From Heliocidaris tuberculata (taxonomy: Eukaryota; Echinodermata; Echinoidea; Camarodonta; Echinometridae): a stretch of 64,000 bases of DNA. The stretch covers positions 12,695,698 to 12,759,697 of the forward strand of contig CM046838.1 in assembly GCA_025618425.1 (NCBI GenBank), read 5' to 3'. The notes beneath the pieces were generated by a model. The model was given only the letters and a program-made list of their open reading frames with translations, had not been told where the DNA came from and did no database searches. Both the position numbers and the translations under genes were made by a program. Every line of letters starts with the position of its first letter. The first letter of the stretch is position 1. This document shows, one piece after another, positions 46,413 to 59,300 of this stretch.

Positions 46413-48837
46413 TATTTTCGTCACCCAGGCAGGCCCCTGGGAACGATTTTTTAACTTTTTTTTTTTTGCTTGTCAGAGAAATATGGAGGAAAATATCTGA
46501 TAACTCCCCCCCCCCCCTACACTGAGCGATTTTTTTTGAGGGCTGGCGAAAAAAAAAAATTTTCGCTACCAATATATTATCTATCACTATTGAGCCGTTA
46601 AAAAAACACTTCCTGCATGGGGAGCGCAATTACGAGATCCTAGAGCAACATTATGCTAGGGAACAAAGCGACCGAGCTTCAGAAAATTTTTGCACTTCAA
46701 ACCCTTCCCAAAAGGATTTGTAATGCATTTACTTTGCAGATTGGGGGCGTACAATCCAGAATGATGGCAATTTTCTTTGTTTTTCTCTTCTTTTTCTTTC
46801 TCTCTTTTGCGTTTTTAGCCCCCTTCAAGTGTCGCATGGGGCACGTGCGCCCACGGCCACACCACTGATATTATCACACATTGTTTCGCTAAGTCCTTGG
46901 CAAAGTCAAAATTTCGGCAAGGGGGAGACGTGGAGACCCCGAAATCAACGTTGCCTGTAAAGATAACATTCAATGTTGCAGGTCATTCTGCAAACCAAGG
47001 CACCAGGGTTGGCACGATTGAAATAAACTTTAAATGGCCGTGATTCTTTTAAAAAGAAAATCACCAATTTGAGTAAAAAACAAAGAAATACATAAGAAAA
47101 TTCGTTGTGATTTTTGTTGATGCGACATAAAAAAAAATCGCTCAAAAATCATTGCTTGACTTTTTGTAGTTATTGTAGTTACGTACGTGGAAACAAGGAA
47201 GGAAATCTTCATAACGTGACAAACTGTGTTTGTGCGAAGCGAGCGAACGCAGCTCAAATAATGTGAGTACAATTACTTAGGTTCCAAATTTCCCCCACCC
47301 ACCCACCCATTTCCCATACTTACACGAAACTGCATAAAAATGCAATTTCTTAGGCATTTTACTTACAGAAAAAATTCGCAAGCGAGCGCACTGCATCGAC
47401 CGGTACCTTTTCGAGTTTTGGCAATTTATAAACGGTTTTCTATTCACTTCTTCATCAATGGGGCGCAATTTAGGAGAAATATAGTCGAGGAATTTAGTTT
47501 TGCAACATGAAGTTACAATTTCTTTCTAATGGTAATAATAGGGAAAAAAAGCAACGAGAATAACATTTTCCCCCTCAATTTTGAACCCTCTTAAAATGCT
47601 GTTTATATATAGCCAACATTGGAGTGCGAAAGCAACCGAGCTTTAGAAAATTGTCGCATTTTGAAACTGAGAAAAACTCTATTTCTAATGCACTTTATCC
47701 TGCCCATGGGGCAAGTACCCCCCCCCCCCCGTAGAAATCTGGGGGTGCAGCACCCCCAGCATCCACAGCCTGCTAGGGGTGCTGCGCATCCCCTCAAAAA
47801 AATCCAGGGGTGCTGCAGCACCTCCGACTCCCAGGGGTCTGCACCCAGGGAGCATAGGATGCAGATTGTGAGTGGGCAAGTCTTAATGAGATGACCTGAG
47901 GTAATATGGATCTGTATAAGGAGACAATAGTTCATGTAATAAGCGATATATAAGCCAGATAATCTGATAATCATCAAAATCATCGCTACAGCAGTATTTC
48001 AGAACATTTCAAAACATTCGATATACCACCTCCAACTTTTAAAATCCAATTACTCTATAATTACAATTTCGAAGCAATGGGAATTCATTTGCATTTTTTG
48101 ACACTTTATATCATCGAGTTTATGTGAAACAAGGGCGCTGTGTTTATTCTTCCAATTTTTATCGGGCAAAGAGCTGGTTTTGTCTTATCCAAAGGTTAGA
48201 ATTCATATATCTCAACTAATGGCAGTTCAAGGGAGAACATATGCCTATTTAGTTGATTATAACCATAAAACGTCTAGGCACTTAGGCCACATGAAATTCT
48301 ATTGAACGAACAGTACAATGGCAATTCATTGTATAGTTAATTGTGATCAATATCGCTAATGTTCATGTAATGTTGAAAAGACGGATAAACATGTACTAGA
48401 AGGTTTATTCGTTAAAAAAAAAAAAAAATTAAGCACCCCATAATTGCCCGCTCTTGCTAATGAATTGTTGGGGGGGGGGGGGGAATATACCCCGTGCCCC
48501 CGTTAGCCAGTCCACTGGTCCCTCCACCAAGTGCACCCAGTCTGTATACATGTCGGAGTAAGTTTAATGAAATGATATAGGTTGCTTAAATTCTGAAATC
48601 CAAAGTACTACAAGGTAACTTCTGATAATGTGAACCCCAAATATGCCAGAAAAGACCAATAACCAACGTCCTACGAGCAACTTTGTATTTTTATCCTCAA
48701 AGACGACAACAAGTTATCATTTTTTTAAAGCAAAAAATCTGTCTACTTTGAAAGAAGGGTATACCGTCAAATTTAATATGAAATAAGACTCATGGAAATA
48801 GTAATACAGACGACTTTGGAAAATATAACTGCCCCTC

Positions 48838-49000
48838 CCGGGGACAACTAACCCGTTTTGAAAACCACCCCGAAGCAATAACATACTTCTTTAATACTAT
48901 CTTTTACTGAAATGCAGTTGTCCTAGTGTAGAATGTCTGGGGATCGTGCTCCAATGGGGTAGGTTGTCCGGGGTGGTTGTTTAAGTGTAGTCATCCTAGA
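48838..49000. repeat. Degenerate foldback-like inverted repeat
   Basis: GGGGACAACTAACCCG and ACCACCCCG on the left, GGGGTAGGTTGTCCGGGGTG on the right. These are the same 15-bp subrepeat words as the element at 11.1-11.5 kb, in inverted arrangement, with far fewer copies. Confidence 0.5.
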
Positions 49001-49660
49001 ACATGTAGAATACGTGTTATATTTTATTTTGATTTTCCCTCCTGGGGTTCACTCTAAAGCCCGTAAAGGCGTCATTTCGATTGTAAAGGCAACTAATTTA
49101 GGTATTGTTTACACTGCTCATTTTTCAATCATTCTTTTTAACGAATACACTTTTTCATGACTCGCAAAAGACTGTACCAGTCACTGACGAGGTTCTGACG
49201 TCAGCAAATGACTCCTCTTGTAAGTCGGGCTTTAAATGTTTACATTGATTCATTCCATCGATCACTAGTCGTTTTATTTATACTTTGACATGTTATCATT
49301 ACACCCTGAACAGTTACCCTGCATGAACTTGAATCAAATTACCAAATAGTTCATTTTATATACATACTGAAACATGAAAAGGCTATTCCAGACGTTAAAA
49401 AGAAACTTATTATTATTCATTTTGATAAATAAAAATAACTATCATGCATAACTATCTTGATAACAAGAAGTCTGCCGAGAGACAGAAGGACTTAATGAAC
49501 ACTGAGTCAACGCCCTCTAGCTCTCAGCAGACGAAGGTGTCATCTGTTCCTATTTCCCCATCCTGTCATGTCACGTCATTATTGACTTTTTGTTCCCATT
49601 GATTATCTTACATTATTTTGAGGACCCACTCCAGACTGAGACTAGGTCAATGTTTAAATG

Positions 49661-50066
49661 CCACCGCACACCTTACGATCGGTCTACCAATTTGTGAAAT
49701 AAATCGCTATGGCATTAAATATTGGCATTTTAACAAATGAAATCTACCCTATTCAGGTTCTGAAAAGTAATATGAATATTAAACACAGGGTTTGGGTAAG
49801 CTGTCAGCTTTCTACAGGGAATAAGGGCAAAATTAGTTTCAAATCGTAGGCAGTTGTAAGATTTTTGTGACGTCACTACGACTCAGAGCCAATTTGGCCC
49901 TTCCACGGAATAGAAAACTCGGCAAAGGCCATATTATCGATTTTACTATCTGTATGACTATTCAGACCCCCAATCAAAAATATTTTTCGTTTCTAAATTA
50001 TTTGTCAAATGATAGTACATTTTCTTCTGAAATCGGATCGCAGACCGATCGTAAAGTGTGCGATGG
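49661..50066. mobile_element. MITE with CACACYTTACGATCGGTCT termini
   Basis: CCACCGCACACCTTACGATC at 49661 is mirrored by the sequence ending CGATGG at 50066, over about 28 bp with a few mismatches. The internal open frame (49867-50082) is not protein-like. Confidence 0.7.
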
Positions 50067-50433
50067 CCTTAAGTATACATGATGACTATGTGTTATGTCA
50101 GTATCTCAAAACAAGTTAGACATTTTGCTTTTACTTGTACAAAATGTACGTAAATTGATGGCAAAAGGGTGACGAAAGAAATGTTGACACTTTTTGAGAC
50201 AAAAATAAGAATATGTTTAATCATTATAAGTGTTTTTGATATTCACTTTTGTGTATTTCAAGTTGTCATATATCAATCCCACAAATTTCCACTTCTAATA
50301 GTATCAGTGATTCATAAGCTGAGTGCATGATCGTACCTTAATCAGAGGCCGGGGGGGGGGGGGGGCTTCCCATTGGAAAAAGGGGTCATGAAAGGGTCAT
50401 AAATTAAACAAGTCTGTTGCAATTCTTACTTCA

Positions 50434-50827
50434 AAGTTCAAAGTTCAAAGTTCTTTATTTTCCACATATGTCTTTAGAATCATTTTTCGAAAGCAATTAT
50501 ACACATCAAAATTATGAAGAATGTAACAATAATATACACAAGCATAGATACGACAGAGCATAATTCAAAAAGACTTGGATGTGATTTACACTAATAAAGC
50601 AATTCGTATGATCTGAACAAAGTAAAGGAAAACATAAGTGGAGGGGTCTAATTAGAAAGCATGCCTTATATTTCATAGACCCCTGTTTGAGAACAAAACT
50701 ATTTACAAATATATTAGTGAAACGTACTAACTTTAGTACTATTACCGCGATATGTTTTTAAAAACGGGGTGAGAGAGGGGGAAAAAGAGGGAGGAAAAGT
50801 ACAAAAGATTCGGATAAAAACAGTACT
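50434..50827 (-). mobile_element. Non-LTR retrotransposon 3' tail
   Basis: Begins with three copies of TTCAAAG followed by TTTATTTTCC, the same layout as the tail at 20621 (TTCAAG repeats, then TTTATTTC). Minus orientation, no coding part recognised. The related region at about 51540-51800 may be the same insertion split by a MITE and a SINE. Confidence 0.45.
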
Positions 50828-50974
50828 GGGGCCCGTTGCACAAAACTTGCGTTTAAACGCAACTCATGAAAATCAAACACAACTTTATTTTCAGCCAATC
50901 AGAAGTGCCCATTAAGGACTTGCGTTTGATTTTTAAGAGTTGCGATTAAACGCAAGTTTTGTGCAACGGGCCCC
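50828..50974. mobile_element. Palindromic MITE, copy 2 (complete)
   Basis: 147 bp from GGGGCCCGTTGCAC to GTGCAACGGGCCCC. Nearly the whole element is a stem. Its short asymmetric centre (CAGCCAATCAGAAGTG) is the reverse complement of copy 1 at 21.7 kb, so the two copies face opposite ways. Confidence 0.85.
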
Positions 50975-51140
50975 TGGAGAGAAACAAGCATAGGAAACAA
51001 GACAAAAACAGAAATGTTGTGAACAAGATGAGGGGAAAAATGAGAAAAGACAAAGAAAAGGAATATCTAGAAGGGGGAAGTAGAGATTGATAAGGGAACG
51101 CAAGAGGAAAGAGGCCGTCTTGTGTAGTTGGTTTAATATT

Positions 51141-51430
51141 AGAGGTGTCGTAGTCGAGTGGTCTGAACACTTGACTGGAAATGGGAGGGTTGTGGCCAGG
51201 TTCGAACCCCGGCATGGCACTAGCGTCCTTTGGCAAGACGTTAATCTACATTTGCCACTCTCCACCCAGGTGCTAAATGGGTACCCGTGGTCTCTGCCCG
51301 CTTGGTAGGATGCGAAGTTCAGTGTGTTTGGATTAGCAGGGCGACTAGCTGGAATGCTTCACAGAGAGTGGAGTTTGTGCACAGTAGTGTGCGGAATCGT
51401 AATAATCCAGTGATAATAATGGAAGAGCTT
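51141..51430 (+). mobile_element. tRNA-derived SINE
   Basis: A box TAGTCGAGTGG at 51151-51161 and B box GGTTCGAACCC at 51199-51209. The body CCTTTGGCAAGACGTTAATC and CACTCTCCACCCAGG matches the SINE at 9.5 kb; the 3' part diverges. Confidence 0.85.
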
Positions 51431-52330
51431 TGGTCAGTTGTTTCTGGTAAAATGCTTTATAAGAAACTGTTATTATTATCCTACGAGTACATGTATACAA
51501 GTTACGGTTTCTTGGCTCAAGTAGCTATTCAACAAGTAAAGTTTATAATTTACGTTTAAATATGTTAAATGCGGGGGTTGATTTTAAAACCGTGTCAAGT
51601 GAGTTCCAAAGTTGGGGTCCAGTATATAGGATTCTTTTATTTTTTTATTTTTGTAAAGCAAGCTTTTTTGTACGTGGGGGATAAAAGAAATTGGACTGCC
51701 TGGTTGGATATCTTACTTAAATATTATTTCGAGGTTCAAGATGAATGAGCGATGAGAACCTCAAAGTGAAGAAAGGAATGTTTACATTGCGTAGATGCAA
51801 TCAGTGATTATTATTAAGAAGGCCAAAGCACATCTGAGATTGAACGTGTAGCCCCAAAGATAATAGTCATTCACTTCAACGGTATTTGGTTAGGACATGT
51901 AATGATATGAATAATTATCTTTATCGTGTATTCGGCGTTGTTGACAGCAATATTTATCTTATTAGCGATCATGTCAGAAACATGATCATGTTTGTATAAT
52001 TAGAACCAGGAAAAATCTCAATATAACATTATACCCAGTGTCTACAAGGATCAATAAAATACGTAATAATGCTATTTTAGAGGCTCACCACAATGAACCC
52101 CCATCTCCTGTGTAGCACAGGTGTTTACTGAGGGTTCACTGAGGTTTTACCTGGGGCTTTCTGCTTTGATTTTGCTGCACAACCCAGAAATATACATAAA
52201 AAAGATGCTGTTTCATTTCGATCCCGACTTTATTTTTGTAATCTCTTTGTTCTCGGCCTTTTTTCCTTTGACTTTCTTTCTTAGGTGCCTCAGATTTTTT
52301 ACGGATTTGTTGATAGAAAGTTAAAGAAAT

Positions 52331-52337
52331 GAAGAGA

Positions 52338-52374
<37 letters not shown>

Positions 52375-52396
52375 GGAGGGAGAGAGCGAGAGAGAT
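52331..52396. repeat. (GA)n microsatellite
   Basis: Long, slightly interrupted GA run. Confidence 0.9.
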
Positions 52397-53340
52397 GGGG
52401 GAGATTGGGGAGGGGGGTTGAACGCTGACTGTTACGACACATATCGTTTAAATAGTTATTGGTTCTTTTTTTGTACTGCTATGTTTTTAATATCATTCTT
52501 GTGTGTTTGAAATTAATGAGAACAACACACAATTAACGTCCGTAATAATAATTAAATAAATAAACATGGCTTAAATCATTTTCGTGTAATTGCTTCATCT
52601 TTGCCTCCTTTAAAAAAAAATCTATATGACTCTTTCACCTTTCACTATACATTTATATGAGAAAATCCATTTATCAAGCTTTTCCTGATCAGAGAATGTG
52701 AATTTTTCGTTGGCATTCGTCCAATTTGATAAGTCGAATTCGGCGCATATCGACATGATGGACAGGGGTGACGCGAGACCATTTTGAATTGGAAGGTGGG
52801 GTGAAATGTTGGATGAACTTTGTCGACAGCCTAGTCAAGAGTATTCCAACAAGCAAGCAAGCAAAAAAAAAAAAAAAAAAAAAAAGGAAGGAAAAGATAC
52901 ATGAACAAATCAATAAAATAATAAAATTAATAAAACAACATTTTGCAATTTTTAAAAAATGGGGGTTCACATCCCTATCTCCCATTATATAGAAACGCCC
53001 CTGATTACAGATTAATTCATTTAGTCACGCTATAGTATTGACCTTTGTATAGTTAATGTTTGTTCTTCTCCATTTTTATATTTGTTTTGTGATATTGCTC
53101 CTCCTGGCACCATTAACCTTCCGATTAGGTGAGATAAAACAATCATTATTATGTGTGTGTGGGGTGTGGGATTTTAATTCACAATACTAAGATATAATTG
53201 GATATTGTTGTTGTCAGTAGGCGGATTTACCTATAGGGAAAAAAAATCGGCCGCCCCCTCCCTGTTAGAACAGAAGTTTACATAAGAAATGTATGTTATT
53301 GTAGACCTCGCTGTTTTCAAACATTATCATCGACAAGATC

Positions 53341-53392
53341 ATTATCACCATCACCATCGTCATCATCATCATCATCATCATTATCATCATCC
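53341..53392. repeat. (ATC)n microsatellite
   Basis: Imperfect trinucleotide run. Confidence 0.85.
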
Positions 53393-54176
53393 GTAAACAC
53401 ATCATTATAACCTTTATTATACATACAAACTGCAATTATGGCCATATACAGGACCTACTCCATAACACATATATAGTCTTTACCTTTTTTCACATTATAT
53501 TTTATTTACCTTCTTATATACATTTTTTTTACAAAGAATATAACAAGAAAGAAGTAATTCCTAATGAATACGGAAACCAAAATTACTCCTACGACAAAAC
53601 ATGTCTTTTTGTGCGAAATCGGAGCTCGAAAATTAAATTCTTCAAACATGGAAAAGCTAAACCAAAATAAAGTCGTGGAAGCTGCCAATGCAAAGTTATT
53701 TTAGGTGCAATAAAAAGAAATGGTGAAAAATAACATCTCTACCGTATTCTAGCAAGTAAATGATTAACTTTTAGTTTGACAGAATTGACAGAAAGTGAGC
53801 ACGGCACAAACTAGGCACAATTAAAATGTTTTTGGTCCAAAACATGATACGATTCTATTCAATTACTAAGGGGTAAATCTCAGTTGAACGATGGTCCATG
53901 AGACTGTCTGTCTCGTGAATTATCAGATTAGTTGACAGAAGGTCCACGAGGCCGACAGGTCTGACAGCCCGTCGGTCAACTGTGCTTTCATATACCTGTG
54001 ACTTATAACACCACGTGGAACTCTAAACTTTGATTAAGCGAGGCTTTAAAACTCTCACTGAATTCTACTTAACAGAAAGGGAAAATATTATAGAACTTCG
54101 TTGGAATACATAATGCAATATAATTGATATAGGATTATGTACATGATGAATACTATACAACGTAATATTATAATTC

Positions 54177-54250
54177 GTCTGTTTGAAGCCAGAAGGGCGT
54201 TAACTCTGTACAAATGATGGGACTTAACGCCCTTCTGGCACGAAACAGAT
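54177..54250. repeat. Strong hairpin (perfect 16-bp core stem)
   Basis: GCCAGAAGGGCGTTAA (54188-54203) is exactly complementary to 54224-54239. Outside the core the stem continues imperfectly through CTGTTT/AAACAG. The loop is 20 nt. No gene is nearby. Confidence 0.8.
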
Positions 54251-55647
54251 TATGTACAAAAATATATGAGCCATGAGTCAAAACAAGGCAACATGCACCT
54301 TTTCGGCAGAAAAGTATATCTTTAACAAATTAAAAAAAAATCTCATGATCTGAATCGAATTTGTTGAAGTTATAATCATGATAAAATCAATATTAATCAT
54401 AATTTCAGATGTAATCATAGTTATCCTGAACAAAATAACTTCATTTGGAAATTCCCACTTATGAGATCACATCAAACTAAACTCGTAGCATACTAAACTT
54501 GCGAAATATCAGTGCAAAAGACCATGCTAATTGTAACTTAATCATCATTTCCCATTAATTTAAGTTTCTCCACTTTTTGATCCAATTTTCTGATTACATA
54601 ATCAGTATTTTGTTTACTCGAAGTACACCAAAGCCCATTTAAAAATGGGTGTATTATATGATCTTCTCACCTATTGTGTAGAAGTCACTGTAACATAACA
54701 ATGGTGAACCTTGGTCAGGGTTTAATACTGTCCAATTTTTGACGATGTCATCTTATCTAATAAAGTAGTCGCATTTTCAAGATAAAACCAAAACGTAGAG
54801 TAAACACGATCCCTCCTTTATGTGTGTTTATAATACAGTGCAATAGGTAAGGTGTCCAAGTATACAGGCATGTGACTTATTACTGAAGGTTTATGCCATC
54901 TCTACGATCTCTATTACATCCTAAAACCAGAGTCCAAATGATCTAAATTCATCAATTCCCCCCCCCCCCCAAAAAAAAAAAACACACAACAACAACAAAC
55001 AAAACAAAACAAAACAAAACAAAACAAAACAAATAGAAACAAAACCAAAAACAAAAAAAAACCAAAAAAAAAAAACGATCGTCACACATGCAGATGTGTA
55101 ACAAAATATTGCAATCCCTTTTTCTGAAGAAAAAAAGTCTTCGCCAGTAATTTCTACAATTCGAATAAATCGTGATGTTTCATTTCAGAAAATCAATAAT
55201 GAAGTTTTGTATCAATATTTTTGGGAAACGGGCATGCAGCCCCCCCCCCCCCCATTTGAGTTCGGAATTAATGTGTAGTCAAGGATATCCTCTGTAATGA
55301 CCACTAGTCATCCACAATGACGACATTCATTCTTTTGTTTTGGATATGGCAGAATACACTATTTTTTGTAATATTCTTGCAGACCACATAAGGCTAAGCA
55401 AATGAATATTCAGCCCTTTATAACATGAAGAATCATTTTGTACACAAATCACTTTAGATATTTTATTATCGGCAGTTTGTATCAAAATCAAAATCACAAA
55501 ACATTAACACTCATGCGTATTGATATTGGCTGCTCAGAATGTTTTGTCAAATAAATGCAAATGATGTTTCGACAGAGAATTTTCAAAGCCTTTACACAGC
55601 ACAAAGATAATATAAAAACACATTATGAGTTATTGAGAGGGACAAAA

Positions 55648-55676
55648 AAGAAAGAAAGAAAGAAAGAAAGAAAGAG
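55648..55676. repeat. (AAAG)n microsatellite
   Basis: Short tetranucleotide run within a purine-rich stretch in the SLC1 3' flank. Confidence 0.9.
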
Positions 55677-56311
55677 AAGATGAGAGAATGGTGACAGAGA
55701 GAAAGAGTAAAGGCGGAGGGGAGGGGAGAGGGGGCGAGAGGCAGTGTGAAAAAAAGAGACACAAAGTAAGAAAAAAAGAAGTTGCCATTTGTATAAGAAG
55801 AAATAGAAATGGAGACTTCATAAACAAAAGTGTTGGCAACTAACATGACCAAGGATGAATTCGTTTGCAAGATAAGCGTGTTTTTTTTAAAGTCATAATC
55901 AGATAACTGCCTGTAACTGAAAGAGAAAATATTGTAAAGCACAATACATATTCGTTATGAAAAAAATATACGAAAATCCCTAAATGAGCCAAAAGTGTAA
56001 GCTCAGATAGGAAATTTCTGCATTGAGTGTGCATTGCAGTGTGTGAGCAATCATATTGTGTAATATATCAATACTCGAAGTACAAAAATAATATTCATTG
56101 TTCAGTCCAATGATGCAGTCTTTCTCTTTTTAAGTCCTGTTTCCAGACAAAGCGGTATTGTAGTGGGCCACCGTTCATTCGTTAACATTCTTACGAGCAC
56201 GAGAAAGGAAATCTGACTAACGTTTTGTCCAATTTGGGGTGAAACGCCCTTCTCAGCAAAGTTGATCAACAACCAGCAGAAGAAGTGGCTATTACCTTAA
56301 GATGAATAAAG

Positions 56312-59300
56312 TTAAAGTGGAGTAGTGCCCTCATCGTGATGTGAATATGTGCCATTCGTATAAGCATGTAGGTCGCTATCTTTTCGATCCTTGACTTTCT
56401 TTCCATTGAATGTGACCTCGCCGTTTTCTAGAGCGTCCATCTCATCTGCTTTGGCAAGGTCTTTCTTGGACATCTTGGCGACGATTCCGGCACCGAATGA
56501 GTCTCCCTCGACGTTCACCATCGTTCGGAATCGATCACTAAAATGGAAAAAACGATGAAATCACGAATGGATTAATCAAATTACTTATTTGTCTACTTAA
56601 TAACTTATCTAATTATAACAATCAACAACATACATGTACATCTGTAACAACAACGACCGATTATAAAGAAGATGATAAACAATGATAAAGCGATCACTGA
56701 TCTGTGGTCATTATCGAAGACTACTCCAACTTCTCCCTTCAACCATGGACCCCACACGATACCTAATCGTAAGTAAAAATGTAACATCTAATGCCTAGAT
56801 CTATACCTTCGGAGAAATAATCCCAGGAACAATTGTCACGGGAGTAAATGTCTTTAATATACTGTCACCCATCACTAAGGCAAAGCTTGGGATATCATTA
56901 TATATGATGTCGGGTAAGGATTTTTGAGGTCTCATTGTTGCTGTCGAAAAAAAAATATATATACACATGGACTGTTGCACATGATAGTGTAACAAGCAAG
57001 CAAGCATTAACCATGTTTACTGTGAACTAAAATGATCTTCCTTCAGTTCTAAGTGAAAACATGAATATCAATGACTTCACTTACAGGATGAAATCGACAG
57101 CAAGGATGAGGGCGACGTCATCGGTTGGTAGGCCGACTGCGGTCAGGACGATGACGAGGGTGACGAGACCTGCCTGTGGGATACCGGCTGCTCCGATACT
57201 AGCAAATGTAGCCGTTAAACTGAAATAAAAACAGAGCATCCAATTTTTATTTCTTACTTGTACCATTTATAGAAAATTGCTGAGAGTGATATAAAGGTGG
57301 ATCCGGGATTGTCAGAAGAGGGGGGGGGGGGGGGGGGGTGGAGGATTTTTGAATTCCACGATCCCAGAGTATGGGCGTCCTAAATGTGTAGCGATCATGA
57401 ACAATTTTTGTTTCAAAGGCTGATTAGGCTGCAGTTGTATTACGACGTGGGTCCCTTTGTAATATAAAGATGATATACTTTAACTTGAATTCTTTACACA
57501 AATCATAAAGAAATATTTGGGAAAAGGGTATTTTATTTCAGCCGGCGATAGTTCAAAGATTTCAACAACAACAAAAACGAAAACATGAATTCCTATTCAA
57601 GCAGGCCTTTTGCTTTATTAGCATTTTCGGTAAATGGTCTGCATGTTTATTAGACTTATTTATGATCCAATATTCCTACCTGATAGTAACAAGATCGGCA
57701 AAGCTGAGAGGGATATCGTTAACTTGAGCAATAAAAATGGCCGCCACGGCTTCATAAAGAGCGGTACCGTCCATGTTGATGGTAGCACCAACCGGGAGAA
57801 CGAAACGAACAACACGGGGGTCCACACCGAGACCTTCCTCTAAGCAACGGGTGGTTACAGGAAGGGTTGCCGAGCTACGGACGATAGAAAATAGTCATGA
57901 TGGGGGGTTGAGTGTCCGAACACTTACATAAATTTTGGCGTCGGATTTTAGTAAAAATATGCATGAAGTAACACTAAAATCAGTGAATATTTGTAATTCG
58001 TACTTGCCAACCTACCTTGTGAAAGATTTATGACAATTTGCATGAAAAATTGTTCGATTTACTGTTTAAAAGTGACCTGTTCGGATACACAACGTGTGGG
58101 TAACGTATATATGCATTTCTTGCAGGAAACAATGCTCTTCCTTAATTTTATTCTGGCATAATTTTCTCATTTGTTTCAATTGTAAATCATTATCCTTGAA
58201 CTTTATGTATTGATATTCTATAATACCGAATAAAACTGATTACATGAAGCAAGGTATCTATTTCGAAGTTTTATCAAAGAATGTACAAATCATTCTCTGG
58301 ATGACCTACACTGCAATGCAATAGAAAGCAATCGTGTCGATTTGCAAATCCGAGGGAAACTGTCCTTTCGTGATTCTGAATACCTACATTGAGTCATACG
58401 AAATTGAATTATTTGAATCATGCATTGCATATATAATCACACACTGCGTTGAAATAACCTTCCGGTACGCCAACGTTCATACGTCTAGATGAAACATTAC
58501 TTTGTGACGATTAACTGACTTTTGCACAAGGGTAAGCTTCCTCAGTCATGTTAGTATAGGCCTGGATCAGATTCACTTACGGTCATAAGTGCGAAACAAA
58601 GAGAATATCATAGTTTCTTACAGTCACAGTCACAGTGACAGTCACGGGCTTTCAAGAGGAGAGAACGATATTTCTATCACACATTTAAGAAAATTAGAAA
58701 GACCTACCTCGACGAAGTTCCGAGAGCTGTAAAGAGAGCCTGCGTGACGCCGCCCAGGTATTTGTAGGGGTTCTTCCTGACGACGATCACGTAGAGGAGT
58801 GGGAGGATTAATATACCGTGGATGGCTAGACCTGACAGGACGGTAGCCATGTAGAGACCCAGCTGGGTGAAGATCTCGCTCCAGTCTTGTACGCCTACCA
58901 TGCTACCCGTGATGAGGAACAGGATACCAATGGGTGCGTACCTGAGAAAGGATGACGGATAAAAACGTTTTTACCAAAATGAGAAAATGAGACAATGAGG
59001 ACATAGGGACATGCAAAAAGATGCATAATAACAGGAAAACAAGAAAAAACAAAACAAAAAGATCTAGGGAGAAGTAAACAGAAATAAACAGAGGAAAGTG
59101 TGAGAAAGACATTGTACAGGGGATTGGTGAAGAATCATTAATTACAAAGAAAATTGAGATGGAAGAAGAGGAGCAAATGGGAAAGAAACCAGAAGGGGGG
59201 AATGTGAAAACTTTGGCTGCAGCCCACATTAAGACTTGTAACCATGGTAACGGGCATCTGCTATCCAGGACAGCAACAGCCTCCTTGTGGACAGCCGACG

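Larger units (their letters stand above)
45208..56311. other. 11-kb gene-poor region
   Basis: No host gene recognised. Holds a TA-flanked TIR element and SINE (45813-46412), C/G-tract repeats (46.4-47.9 kb; for example GGGGTGCTGC blocks near 47.75-47.83 kb), a degenerate foldback-like repeat (48838-49000), a MITE (49661-50066), a LINE tail/MITE/SINE cluster (50434-51800), several simple repeats and a strong hairpin (54177-54250). The SLC1 3' UTR probably occupies the right end; AATAAA on the minus strand at 55462-55467 is one candidate signal. Confidence 0.55.
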
